From JAGVPT01 sp964439265 (lineage in GTDB: Bacteria; Bacteroidota; Ignavibacteria; UBA10030; UBA8401), in contig CAYTOA010000050.1 of NCBI GenBank assembly GCA_964439265.1, positions 1-30,980 of the forward strand: a DNA stretch of 30,980 bases, given 5' to 3'. Below, piece after piece: positions 17,321 to 25,543 of the stretch (position 1 is its first letter; each line of letters starts with the position of its first letter). The translations under genes were made by a program, and so were the position numbers. The notes beneath the pieces are model-generated. The model was not told where the DNA came from. It worked only from the letters and a program-made list of their open reading frames with translations, and did no database searches.

Positions 17321-18012
17321 TGCTCGAACGGTTGAAAAAAGATGTTCTTGAAGCGAACCTCGCTCTTGTAAAATATCGCCTAGTCACGCTCACGTGGGGG
17401 AACGTAAGCGCTATTTCACGCAGCGACGGGCTCGTCGTTATCAAACCGAGCGGAGTAGAATATGAGCAACTTACCGCTAAAGACATGGTGGTGCTGGACC
17501 TCAAAGGGGATATCGTGGAAGGGAAGCGGCGGCCGTCTTCAGACACGCCCACTCATATCGAATTATACAGAGCGTTCCCGTCCATCGGCGGGATCGCTCA
17601 TAGCCACAGCGAGTATGCGACAGTTTTTGCACAGGCATGCCGTGAAATTCCATGCTTTGGCACGACACATGCCGACGCGTTTCACGGGGCCGTGCCGGTA
17701 ACCCGGTTCCTGACGAAAGACGAGGTCGGCTCAGGATACGAGTTGAATACGGGCAAAGTAATTGTAGAGCGATTCTCGAAGCTCAACCCGATGGAGATCC
17801 CGGGCATCCTCGTCGCCGGGCATGCTCCCTTCACCTGGGGAACTGATGCGCTCGATGCCGTCAAGAATAATCTGATGCTTGAACGAGTTGCTTCGATGGC
17901 CCTTCGCACGCTCGCGTTGAACCCGAAACTTTCCCCGCTTCCCGATTATTTGCTCGAGAAGCATTTTTCAAGAAAACATGGGCCCGGTTCGTACTATGGG
18001 CAGAAGAAATAG
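17320..18012 (+). CDS. araD: L-ribulose-5-phosphate 4-epimerase
   Basis: The protein has 230 residues, against 231 for the Escherichia coli enzyme. It converts L-ribulose 5-phosphate to D-xylulose 5-phosphate, the last step of L-arabinose entry into the pentose phosphate pathway. Class II aldolase-fold residues are visible: zinc ligands His94 and His96 in AHSHSEY and His168 in AGHAPF, with Asp75 (SSDTPTH) and Asp119 (THADAFHG) at the positions of catalytic acids, and TWGNVS and IKPSG for phosphate binding. The ATG overlaps the stop of the araB relic, so it was once translationally coupled to the kinase; AAAGGGA upstream can serve as ribosome site. araA follows after 72 bp. The alternative, a ribulose- or fuculose-phosphate aldolase, is less likely given the araA neighbour. 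Confidence 0.95.
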   Translation: MLERLKKDVLEANLALVKYRLVTLTWGNVSAISRSDGLVVIKPSGVEYEQLTAKDMVVLDLKGDIVEGKRRPSSDTPTHIELYRAFPSIGGIAHSHSEYATVFAQACREIPCFGTTHADAFHGAVPVTRFLTKDEVGSGYELNTGKVIVERFSKLNPMEIPGILVAGHAPFTWGTDALDAVKNNLMLERVASMALRTLALNPKLSPLPDYLLEKHFSRKHGPGSYYGQKK

Positions 18013-18084
18013 ATCTCCAAAAAATAATTCCTGAGGCACCGACTCTCGTGCCCGCAATGAACTACTGACAAAGGAAAATGGCTC

Positions 18085-19572
18085 ATGATCGACCTTAAAC
18101 AGTATGAAGTATGGTTTCTTACCGGAAGTCAACACCTCTATGGTCCGGAAACCCTCAAACAAGTTGAGAAAGACTCTCACGTTATTGTGAAAGGCTTATC
18201 GGAGTCGGCTCACATTCCTGTGAATATCGTCCATATGCCCGTGCTCACGACGCCGGAAGCGATTCTGAAGGTTTGCCTCGAGGCAAATAACGCGGCGTCC
18301 TGCATCGGCGTTGTCGCATGGATGCACACCTTTTCTCCGGCAAAAATGTGGATCGGCGGATTGAAGATATTGAACAAGCCGCTGCTCGACTTTCACACGC
18401 AATTCGGCCGCGACATCCCATGGGGCGAGATCGACATGGATTTCATGAACCTCAACCAGACTGCTCACGGGGGAAGGGAGTTCGGCTTCATCACGGCCCG
18501 AATGAAGAAGCCGCGGAAGGTTGTGGTCGGCTTCTGGCAGGATGAGAAGGTGCAAAACAAGATCGGCACATGGACACGCGCTGCGGCGGGCTGGGCCGAT
18601 AGTCAGGGAATGAAGGTTGCACGGTTCGGCGACAACATGAGATATGTCGCTGTCACCGAAGGCGACAAGGTTGAAGCGGAATTGCGGTTCGGTTATTCTG
18701 TGAACGGCTACGGACTCGGCGACCTCGTGAGCGTAATGGGAAAGGTGACCGAAGCAGAAATCTCTTCCCTACTTTCCGTATATGAAGGGAAATATGAACT
18801 CGTCTCTGCGCTTCGAAAGGACGGAGAGAAACGACGCTCGCTGCAGGAGGCTGCGCGCATCGAACTTGCGCTCCGGGCTTTTTTGAAGGAAGGCAATTTC
18901 AAAGCGTTCACGACAACGTTCGAGGACCTGCACGGGCTTGAACAATTGCCGGGGCTATCTGTCCAACGGTTGATGGCAGAAGGGTACGGTTTTGGAGCGG
19001 AAGGCGATTGGAAAACAGCAGCCCTGCTCCGTGTCATGAATGTGATGGGAAGCGGGTTGAAGGGAGGCACCTCGTTCATGGAAGACTATACGTACCATCT
19101 CGACCCGTCGGGAAAGCAAGTCCTTGGTGCGCACATGCTGGAAATTTCAGAATCGATCGCTTCGGGAAAACCTAAACTGGAAATTCATCCCCTCTCCATC
19201 GGCGGCAAAGCGGATCCGCCGCGATTGGTTTTTGATGTCCCTCCGGGCCCCGCGCTTAACGCGACCGTCGTCGACATGGGAAATCGTTTTCGGATCATTG
19301 TCAACGAGGTCGATACGATCGCTCCGGCAAAACCGCTGCCGCGTTTGCCGGTTGCCCGTGCGTTGTGGAAGCCGAAGCCCGATTTTGAAATTGCGATCAC
19401 GGCATGGATCCTCGCCGGAGGCGCTCATCATACCGTGTTCAGCCAGTCAGTGACGACGGAGTGTCTCGAAGATTATGCGGAAATTGCGGGCACTGAGATC
19501 CTGGTGATCGATGGTGAGACGAAACTCTCCGATTTTAAAAAAGAGCTGAGATGGAACGATCTGTCCTTTTAG
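18085..19572 (+). CDS. araA: L-arabinose isomerase
   Basis: The protein has 495 residues (about 500 is usual). It opens with QYEVWFLTGSQHLYGPETLKQ, the family signature start. It converts L-arabinose to L-ribulose with a divalent metal, in the cytoplasm. The metal/catalytic residues align by number with the Escherichia coli enzyme: Glu306 in GFGAEGDWK, Glu333 in SFMEDYTYH, His350 in LGAHMLE, and His448/His449 in GGAHHTVFS. The start ATG has GGAAAA a few bases upstream. Because the araB kinase is a relic in this locus, L-ribulose made here would need another kinase. Such isomerases can also act on D-galactose, so a shifted role cannot be excluded. Confidence 0.97.
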   Translation: MIDLKQYEVWFLTGSQHLYGPETLKQVEKDSHVIVKGLSESAHIPVNIVHMPVLTTPEAILKVCLEANNAASCIGVVAWMHTFSPAKMWIGGLKILNKPLLDFHTQFGRDIPWGEIDMDFMNLNQTAHGGREFGFITARMKKPRKVVVGFWQDEKVQNKIGTWTRAAAGWADSQGMKVARFGDNMRYVAVTEGDKVEAELRFGYSVNGYGLGDLVSVMGKVTEAEISSLLSVYEGKYELVSALRKDGEKRRSLQEAARIELALRAFLKEGNFKAFTTTFEDLHGLEQLPGLSVQRLMAEGYGFGAEGDWKTAALLRVMNVMGSGLKGGTSFMEDYTYHLDPSGKQVLGAHMLEISESIASGKPKLEIHPLSIGGKADPPRLVFDVPPGPALNATVVDMGNRFRIIVNEVDTIAPAKPLPRLPVARALWKPKPDFEIAITAWILAGGAHHTVFSQSVTTECLEDYAEIAGTEILVIDGETKLSDFKKELRWNDLSF

Positions 19573-19594
19573 CAGGCGGAGCACGAACAACTCG

Positions 19595-20272
19595 TTGATT
19601 CCAGTCCCGGAACACATCAGAGGATTGATCTTTGATTGCGACGGTACGTTGGTCGATTCGATGCCGCTGCATTTGGAAGCATGGAAAGAGGCGATCGAGT
19701 CGTTCGGAAGAGTGTATGATGCAGAATTCTTTTTCTCCAAAAAGGGGATGAGGGATACCGACATCGTTGAACAATTCAATCGCCGCTGCGGAATGGAGCT
19801 ACACAGCGCGAGCGTCGTCGGTGCGAAAGACCACCTCTTCGAGCAGCATGTGGACAGCGTCAAGTTTGCGCGCCCGGTCGTCGATGTTGTTCAACGGCAC
19901 CGCTCAGTACTGCCAATGTCCGTCGTCCCCGGAGGCGCGAGAGAAATTGTGGAAAGAGAATTAGAGGTTATCGGCATCGCTGCATTATTCGATGTGATTC
20001 TCACTGCCGATGATCCGTTCAAGCCTAAACCCTCCCCCGACCTGTCCGTAGAAGCTGCGCGAAAGATCGGCGTCCTGGCTTCATTATGCCAGGTGTTCGA
20101 AGATGGAGATATCGGTCTGCAGGCGGCGAGGAGTGCAGGAATGCTCGCCACGGATATTCGTTTATTCCTGCAGGAACGGCTCGACCATACCAAAATGGCG
20201 TTTGCAAAATGCCGTGATGATGGTGCTGCCGAGCGCAGCATGGCATCGAAATTATCCCGAGGCGAAGAATGA
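19595..20272 (+). CDS. HAD-superfamily phosphatase (beta-phosphoglucomutase-like)
   Basis: The protein has 225 residues. TTG 19595 gives a short lead (IPVPEHIRG) before motif I, LIFDCDGTLVDS, with nucleophile Asp14 and acid Asp16; no ATG is available before the motif. Other HAD motifs are VVPGGARE (motif II region), FKPKPSPDLSVEAARKIG (motif III lysine) and FEDGDIGLQAARSAGM (motif IV). A four-helix cap lies between residues 25 and 90 (LEAWKEAIESFG...). This subgroup hydrolyses sugar phosphates or related metabolites in the cytoplasm. It starts 22 bp after araA, and its stop overlaps an ATG that could serve the next frame, so it belongs to the sugar operon, perhaps clearing accumulated sugar phosphate. 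The substrate is not predictable from sequence alone. Confidence 0.85.
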   Translation: MIPVPEHIRGLIFDCDGTLVDSMPLHLEAWKEAIESFGRVYDAEFFFSKKGMRDTDIVEQFNRRCGMELHSASVVGAKDHLFEQHVDSVKFARPVVDVVQRHRSVLPMSVVPGGAREIVERELEVIGIAALFDVILTADDPFKPKPSPDLSVEAARKIGVLASLCQVFEDGDIGLQAARSAGMLATDIRLFLQERLDHTKMAFAKCRDDGAAERSMASKLSRGEE

Positions 20273-20316
20273 CATTATTCAGTTCTCTTGAAACAACGAA
20301 GGAGACAGAATCAATA

Positions 20317-22920
20317 ATGAGACGATGGCACATTCTACTTCAAGAGATAGCGCTTGGATGCATGATCGCCGCTGTATCTGTTCACTGTCAACCCCTCAAC
20401 CCCGCGGCCGATTCCACTTCAATAGTCGTAGAAGGGAACGCACGATTCACGATTCTTACCTCTCAACTGATCCGAATGGAATGGAGCAGCGACCACTCCT
20501 TCGAAGATCGCGCCTCTCTCGTCTTCATCAACCGGAAACTGGAGCCGCCGCATTTTACCGTTAAGAGAGATACTGGATGGCTTGTCATCAAAACAGACAA
20601 GCTAAACCTCGAATACCGTCCGGATGGGAATTCTTTTTCATCCAACAACCTGAATATTCGCTTTGAACTGAACGGAACTGGGGTCCAATGGTATCCGGGA
20701 TTGGAAGACAAAGGGAATCTTGGCGGAACGATCAGGACCCTTGACGGAGTACGAGGAGAGACCAAACTTGAACCGGGCATACTTTCCAAAGACGGATGGG
20801 TCTTGGTCGACGACAGCGATCGGCCGCTCTTCGATAATTCCGATTGGCCCTGGGTTACGGTCCGCCCTTCGGCCGAACATCAGGATTGGTATTTATTCGG
20901 CTATGGACATGATTACCGGAAGGCGATGCTCGATTTTACAAAAGTCGCGGGAAAGATACCGATGCCTCCCCGATTCGCGTTCGGACTCTGGTGGTCACGC
21001 TACTGGGCGTACACCGATGAAGAATTCAAAAACCTGGTCTCTGAATTCAGAATGCACGACGTACCTCTCGATGTGCTTGTCATCGACATGGACTGGCACG
21101 AAACATTTGATTTGCGATGGGGGCGGTCGCCGAAAGACCAGGCCGGACAGCCTCATGGATGGACAGGGTACACATGGGACCGGAATTACTTTCCGGATCC
21201 TCAGGGCTTTCTTGCATGGTGCGACAGCGAGGGCCTGAAGACTCCGCTGAATCTTCATCCTGCTTCGGGAATACAGCCGCACGAAGATCATTATCCCGAA
21301 ATGGCATTGGCGATGGGAATCGATACTGCGACGAAGAAGTACGTTCCTTTCGATATCGTGGACAAGAAGTTCGCCGCGAACTATATGAACCTGATCATTC
21401 ATCCCCTTGAACGTCAGGGCGTTGATTTTTGGTGGCTCGACTGGCAGGCGTGGGGAACGACAAAAATTCCCGGTGTGACGCCAACCTGGTGGCTGAATTA
21501 TGTTTTTTTCACAGACATGGAACGAAAGAATGCTGAACGTCCCCTGCTCTTTCACCGGTGGGGAGGACTCGGGAATCACCGTTACCAGATAGGATTTTCC
21601 GGGGATGTCGTCTCCGTGTGGGAATCGCTCGCGTTCCAGCCAAGATTCACTGCAACGGCCGCAAACGTGGGTTACGGGTATTGGAGCCACGACATCGGCG
21701 GACATATGCCGGGGGAGATTTCTCCGGAGCTCTATACACGCTGGATTCAGTGGGGCGTTTTCAGTCCGATCCTGCGGACACATGTCACAAAGAACGGCAA
21801 AGCCGAAAGAAGGATCTGGGCGTATCCCGAAGATCAGTTCGAAATGATGCGCGACGCGATCCTTCTTCGCTACTCGCTTCTGCCGTACATCTACACAGCG
21901 GCGCACAATACGTACGAGAACGGAATCTCAATTGTCCACCCGATGTACTATGAAGATCCCGAATCGCCGGAGGCATATGAATTCAGCGGAGAGTACCGTT
22001 TTGGGGATGACATGGTTGTTGCGCCCGTAACAGTTCCTGTAGATTCATCGAGCCTTCTCGCCGAAAATAAAGTTTGGCTTCCGGCGGGAAATTGGACCGA
22101 ATGGTTTACCGGGCATCGTCTTACAGGCCCCGGCGTCTTTGTCCGCCACTTCGCAGAAGATGAGATACCGGTGTATGTAAGAGACGGTGCGATCATACCA
22201 ATGCAACACAAGATGAAGTCGACGCATGCGTCTCCCGTCGATCCATTGATCCTGACTGTTTTTCCTGGAGATTCCGGATCGTGCGACGTATACGAAGATG
22301 AAGGAAATACTCTTGGCTATCGGGAAGGACGTTCGGCCATCACCCACGCCGAAATGCATCGGTCGCGCGACGGTGTCCTCACTATGAGAATTTCGCCTGT
22401 TGCCGGAGGTTATCCCGGCATGATGACTGAGCGTGCGTACGAAGTTCGCGTTGTCAATTCTTCCCGGCCGCTGTCCATATCCTGCAACGGCAAAGCGATT
22501 GTGCAAACGGAGAACGCGGCAGGCGGGGGATGGAGATTTGATGGGGAGCGCATGACACTTATCGTGCGGACGCCGCAGGTCCCGGTCAACAAGAGAGCAG
22601 AACTCAGCATCACGAGTGAAGATCGTGATAATAACCTGTCGAATATCCCCGACGGCTTCAGGGGAATGATCGCCCGTCTTCACCGCGCCGCCAGCCTCAT
22701 CAACGCGACAGCCTGGCCAAACGACTGGTCCCCCGATGTCCTGATCCATGCCGAACAAACCGGCAACCGTCTCTCGCTCCATCCGGAAGACATGCGGGCT
22801 GAATTGTCGGGGTTGGTGTCGGATCTGCGCTCGCTGCCGGGCGCTTTGGATTCTCTGCGGATTCAGGAGGCGGTGCTCCGTAAAGTAAAAGCTCACCTCG
22901 GCGACGTTCTCTCCCCGTGA
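20317..22920 (+). CDS. Secreted family 31 glycoside hydrolase (alpha-glucosidase/alpha-xylosidase type)
   Basis: From ATG 20317 the protein has 867 residues. This start gives a signal peptide (MRRWHILLQEIALGCMIAAVSVHCQ) and follows AAGGAG; an alternative ATG at 20269 overlaps the HAD stop and would add 16 residues. An N-terminal beta-sandwich (about 30-220) precedes the TIM barrel with RFAFGLWWSRYWAY, DVLVIDMDWHE and the nucleophile Asp375 in FWWLDWQAWG; the general acid is Asp430 in GFSGDVVSVWESL. Further GH31 marks are YWSHDIGGHMPG, YTRWIQWGVFSPILRTH and LRYSLLPYIYT. After the C-terminal beta domains there is an extra helical tail (about 770-867). It is likely periplasmic, releasing sugars from alpha-linked oligosaccharides for the pathway upstream. 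Which sugar it cleaves cannot be read from the sequence. Confidence 0.93.
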   Translation: MRRWHILLQEIALGCMIAAVSVHCQPLNPAADSTSIVVEGNARFTILTSQLIRMEWSSDHSFEDRASLVFINRKLEPPHFTVKRDTGWLVIKTDKLNLEYRPDGNSFSSNNLNIRFELNGTGVQWYPGLEDKGNLGGTIRTLDGVRGETKLEPGILSKDGWVLVDDSDRPLFDNSDWPWVTVRPSAEHQDWYLFGYGHDYRKAMLDFTKVAGKIPMPPRFAFGLWWSRYWAYTDEEFKNLVSEFRMHDVPLDVLVIDMDWHETFDLRWGRSPKDQAGQPHGWTGYTWDRNYFPDPQGFLAWCDSEGLKTPLNLHPASGIQPHEDHYPEMALAMGIDTATKKYVPFDIVDKKFAANYMNLIIHPLERQGVDFWWLDWQAWGTTKIPGVTPTWWLNYVFFTDMERKNAERPLLFHRWGGLGNHRYQIGFSGDVVSVWESLAFQPRFTATAANVGYGYWSHDIGGHMPGEISPELYTRWIQWGVFSPILRTHVTKNGKAERRIWAYPEDQFEMMRDAILLRYSLLPYIYTAAHNTYENGISIVHPMYYEDPESPEAYEFSGEYRFGDDMVVAPVTVPVDSSSLLAENKVWLPAGNWTEWFTGHRLTGPGVFVRHFAEDEIPVYVRDGAIIPMQHKMKSTHASPVDPLILTVFPGDSGSCDVYEDEGNTLGYREGRSAITHAEMHRSRDGVLTMRISPVAGGYPGMMTERAYEVRVVNSSRPLSISCNGKAIVQTENAAGGGWRFDGERMTLIVRTPQVPVNKRAELSITSEDRDNNLSNIPDGFRGMIARLHRAASLINATAWPNDWSPDVLIHAEQTGNRLSLHPEDMRAELSGLVSDLRSLPGALDSLRIQEAVLRKVKAHLGDVLSP

Positions 22921-23013
22921 CGCATGGCACTGCTCGCTTCGCCGTTATGGCGATTAGAACAAGAAAATTTTACGGAGTGCCGACAATTGGGAATGATGAA
23001 AATTACATGATGC

Positions 23014-24207
23014 CTATTCTATTACACTAAGTCTTCTATAGATTTTAAAATAAACCCATACTGCGTTCATCAGCATCAATGCACTCGTGATGAAGAATAC
23101 ATATCTGATGCCCAAGTAAGCTGCCACTTGCCCGCCTAGGACAGAACCTGCGAAGCCGCCTAAATATACTGCCGACATACTAAAACCAAATACTCTTCCT
23201 GTAAGCTGATCAGGCGTAATTCTCTTGATCAGAGTATTAACAGAAGGATTCAATCCCGCAGTTGCCAATCCTAGTAAGAAACGCAGCCCCAGCAGCTGCC
23301 ATGGGTTCGATACGAACGCCTGAGGAATAAAAAAAACTCCTGCAGCGATCAGCGCAACCAACATCACTTTCTGAGGTCCGATCCTGTCAGATAGTTTTCC
23401 CAGGCGTGGAGCTGCAAGTATATTCGCCAGACCTGCGGCCGAGAACACCATTCCAGCCAATAGTGCAACATGACCGGCATTGTTGGATAATTGGGCGACG
23501 TAGATTGTTATAATTGGTTCGATAGAATATAACCCCAGGGTCATAAAAAAATAGGTCACAAAAATTGCGATTGTCAAACTTCTTTCGGGAACATTATTCC
23601 ATATTTCCTTCATGCCAAGCGTTTTCATGTTTGGACGCCTGAAATGTTCCTTCACAAAGAAAAGTGTCGTTATAAATGCGATGAACATTAACCCGCCGGT
23701 TATAAAAAATACACTTTGTAATCCAATCTCCTCCGCTATATAACCTCCCATCATCGGACCAAGCAATGAACCTGCGATACTTGATGTTGACAGCGTTCCC
23801 AATGCCCATCCGGCGTGTTCTCTATCTGTTTGCGTTGCAATCAAAGTAATGCATGCCGTGCTATATCCTGTGATCGCTCCTTGCAATAATCTTAGCGCTA
23901 TCAACTGGAATACATTTTGCGCGAACCCCATGCTGAAGACAATAACTGCCATACCAAGGCTTGCCCGCAGAAGCATTGGTTTCCGTCCGAATCTATCGGC
24001 GGCATAACCCCAGATCGGCGAGAAGACAGCTGACAATACAAAAGTGATACCAAAAGCAATTCCAGAATATTGTTCAATTAACTCTGTGCTGTCAACTCCA
24101 AGGTGCTTAATAAAGAGAGGCAGCACAGGAGCAACCTGGCTCATTCCTACACCCGTTACGAACATCCCAAACCAACAAACGATCAAATTCCTTTTCCAAA
24201 TTGGCAT
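23014..24207 (-). CDS. MFS drug-efflux-type transporter, MdtG-like
   Basis: The protein has 397 residues and about 12 membrane helices. It opens WKRNLIVCWFGMFVTGVGMSQ, close in style to MdtG/YfmO-type efflux proteins of Firmicutes. Motif A is clear (GYAADRFGRKPMLL), and its half-repeat LGKLSDRIGPQKVML occurs in the second half. The sequence TPDQLTGRVFGFSMSAVYLGGFAGS is also typical of this subfamily. It probably exports drugs or other small organic molecules by proton antiport. It is coded opposite to the sugar cluster, is visibly more AT-rich, and lies beside a decayed integrase, which suggests acquisition by transfer. The promoter is at 24256-24284. Whether it still belongs to a mobile element is uncertain. 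Confidence 0.92.
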   Translation of the reverse strand: MPIWKRNLIVCWFGMFVTGVGMSQVAPVLPLFIKHLGVDSTELIEQYSGIAFGITFVLSAVFSPIWGYAADRFGRKPMLLRASLGMAVIVFSMGFAQNVFQLIALRLLQGAITGYSTACITLIATQTDREHAGWALGTLSTSSIAGSLLGPMMGGYIAEEIGLQSVFFITGGLMFIAFITTLFFVKEHFRRPNMKTLGMKEIWNNVPERSLTIAIFVTYFFMTLGLYSIEPIITIYVAQLSNNAGHVALLAGMVFSAAGLANILAAPRLGKLSDRIGPQKVMLVALIAAGVFFIPQAFVSNPWQLLGLRFLLGLATAGLNPSVNTLIKRITPDQLTGRVFGFSMSAVYLGGFAGSVLGGQVAAYLGIRYVFFITSALMLMNAVWVYFKIYRRLSVIE

Positions 24208-24255
24208 GGATACGTGTCTTCCTGCTCTTTTTGATTCGTTAATGTCGTCAGTAAA

Positions 24256-24284
24256 AATCTACCTGTAATCGATGGAACAGTCAA
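24256..24284 (-). promoter_or_regulatory. Promoter of the MdtG-like gene
   Basis: On the minus strand, TTGACT (24284-24279), 17 bases, then TAGATT (24261-24256). Predicted start near 24249, giving a leader of about 40 bases to ATG 24207. The spacer shares ATCGATTAC/TTCGATTAC with the promoter at 2345-2373. Confidence 0.65.
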
Positions 24285-24656
24285 GAAAAAAAGACCATTG
24301 CTGGGCTTAGTACCTGGAATGGGGTCAATGTTGTTCGAAGGATCACACATCCCATATCCGCATAAACTTCTTCTTGCTTACTGCCTACGCCGCTAAGCGA
24401 TGGATTCATCATGAAGTAGAGTAATGACGAATATTCTTAGACGACGGAGTACGGCCATCACTTGTGAGTAGAGATCAAGACGGGATAATCTTTGTCTATT
24501 GTATTTTTCAGATCACGAATATTTCGACGCACAACGGCGTACCTATTTACCCGAAGATTTTTTCAAGGGATCAATGCACGAAGAGAGTTTGCTGCTAGCG
24601 CTTGGAAGGAGGGAGTGCGGCTCGTCCGGCGATCGGCGCCGGGATTCCAAAAAAGC
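24285..24656. other. Degenerate stretch, possibly the decayed 3' end of the integrase
   Basis: No intact gene. On the minus strand a short stretch reads NSLRALIP, a stop, then KNLRVNRYAVVRRNIRDLKNTI, which has the feel of the end of a tyrosine recombinase, but the catalytic H-x-x-R and Tyr could not be found. Confidence 0.35.
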
Positions 24657-25156
24657 CTAATGTATTTTCGAGCGAAGGGATTGAATCGATGTGGTAAAGT
24701 TTACCTTGTATTGCACGAGAACGATATTTCTAATAAAATCAATCTCGACCATTCATGATGAAAGATCTCATTCAACCGGAGAACAGTTAAAAGCCCAGTA
24801 GTGAACCATTCCTTAAGGCCTATGTCGAGGACTTTACCGAGAACAACAGGAAACGATTCAGACGCGAAGAACGCAGGTAGCTTTTCTGACGGTTTTGGTA
24901 TGGTGACGTCGGCAATAGGGTTCTCTTTACAACGGCCCCGCTTTAGGGGAGTCTGAAATGCAGACCTCAAATGCCGATACTATTTTCTTGCATTGACGAT
25001 GGAGGTCGAGCGTGTCTTCTCCGCCAAAAACTGCTCGCAGTATGATACTTCGACAATGTCGAGGTCCACGTTAACGACAAAATCTTCGAACCCGTTGAGG
25101 CAGTATGGGTGAACTTGCTTTGTCTTGGAAGTATAAGCGGCGGCGGAGTAGCTGGA
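24657..25156 (-). pseudogene. Decayed tyrosine recombinase (integrase) gene
   Basis: From 25156 the minus strand reads like the core-binding domain of a tyrosine recombinase: AAYTSKTKQVHPYCLNGFED, then VDLDIVEVSYCEQFLAEKTR and STSIVNARK. An in-frame TAG follows at 24982-24980. The same frame goes on with YRHLRSAFQTPLKRGRCKEN, PIADVTIPKPSEKLPAFF, and WFTTGLLTVLRLNEIFHHEW, the last containing the conserved catalytic arginine context (TGLRxxEI). At about 24745 a one-base deletion shifts the frame; the shifted frame continues EIDFIRNIVLVQYKVNFTTS and IQSLRSKIH to TAG at 24659-24657. A C-terminal catalytic tyrosine is not seen. The parent protein was probably around 300-400 residues. It is clearly non-functional. 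It lies between the MdtG-like gene and a tRNA-Leu fragment, as expected for a tRNA-targeting element. Confidence 0.8.
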
Positions 25157-25339
25157 CTATTCGATAATAAATTCAGAAAAGCATATGGACTTTTTCTGTG
25201 ACGGGCTTGTCTCAAAACTCCGAATATATTTCGGCTCATCATTTTTTAACCGGTTTCGAGCGGACACAGTATTTCTATGTCCATCGTTAGTTTAGAACCA
25301 AATATATCAGATTCCATTGGCTCATTTATGCAGGAACAT

Positions 25340-25386
25340 AAAAAAAATCCCATCAACGGTTACCAAATTGGTTACCATTCGATGGG
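25340..25386 (-). terminator. Terminator downstream of the tRNA-Leu fragment
   Basis: On the minus strand CCCATC...GATGGG encloses a near-perfect inner stem (GGTAACCAA/TTGGTAACC, two mismatches and one bulge) and is followed by eight Ts. It would end transcription of a tRNA-Leu read leftward. The same sequence contains the pair of GGTTACCA repeats listed separately. Confidence 0.7.
25358..25377. repeat. Left pair of GGTTACCA repeats
   Basis: GGTTACCA at 25358-25365 and again at 25370-25377, same orientation, 12 bases start to start. It matches the pair at 25524-25543 in sequence, orientation and spacing; the two pairs bracket the tRNA-Leu fragment. Possible recombinase arm-binding sites. Confidence 0.6.
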
Positions 25387-25433
25387 GTATGAGTCAATAC
25401 ACTTGGATTGTATCAGCTATCGCCGATTTCGTG

Positions 25434-25472
25434 TGCCCGAGGGGAGACTTGAACTCCCATGCCCTTGCGAGC
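25434..25472 (-). pseudogene. 3' fragment of tRNA-Leu, likely attachment-site remnant
   Basis: Read on the minus strand: a variable-arm stem GCTC-GCAA-GGGC, T stem GGGAG with loop TTCAAGT and CTCCC, then acceptor half CTCGGGC and discriminator A. These fit the 3' half of a tRNA-Leu (acceptor pair would be GCCCGAG). The next 100 bases upstream contain no GCCCGAG, D arm or anticodon arm, so the 5' half is missing. Such 3' tRNA fragments mark the ends of elements integrated by tyrosine recombinases, and an integrase relic lies 280 bases downstream. Confidence 0.7.
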
Positions 25473-25523
25473 GCTGCCAAAAACAAACAAATTTTACGGT
25501 ACAATCCCACTTTTTCGACGATT

Positions 25524-25543
25524 GGTTACCAATGCGGTTACCA
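25524..25543. repeat. Right pair of GGTTACCA repeats
   Basis: GGTTACCA at 25524-25531 and 25536-25543, again 12 bases apart and in the same orientation as the pair at 25358-25377. Confidence 0.6.

Noticed and set aside
20995..21906. 303-codon open frame antisense to the GH31 gene
   Set aside because: No family pattern or start signal; the sense strand encodes the conserved GH31 catalytic core.
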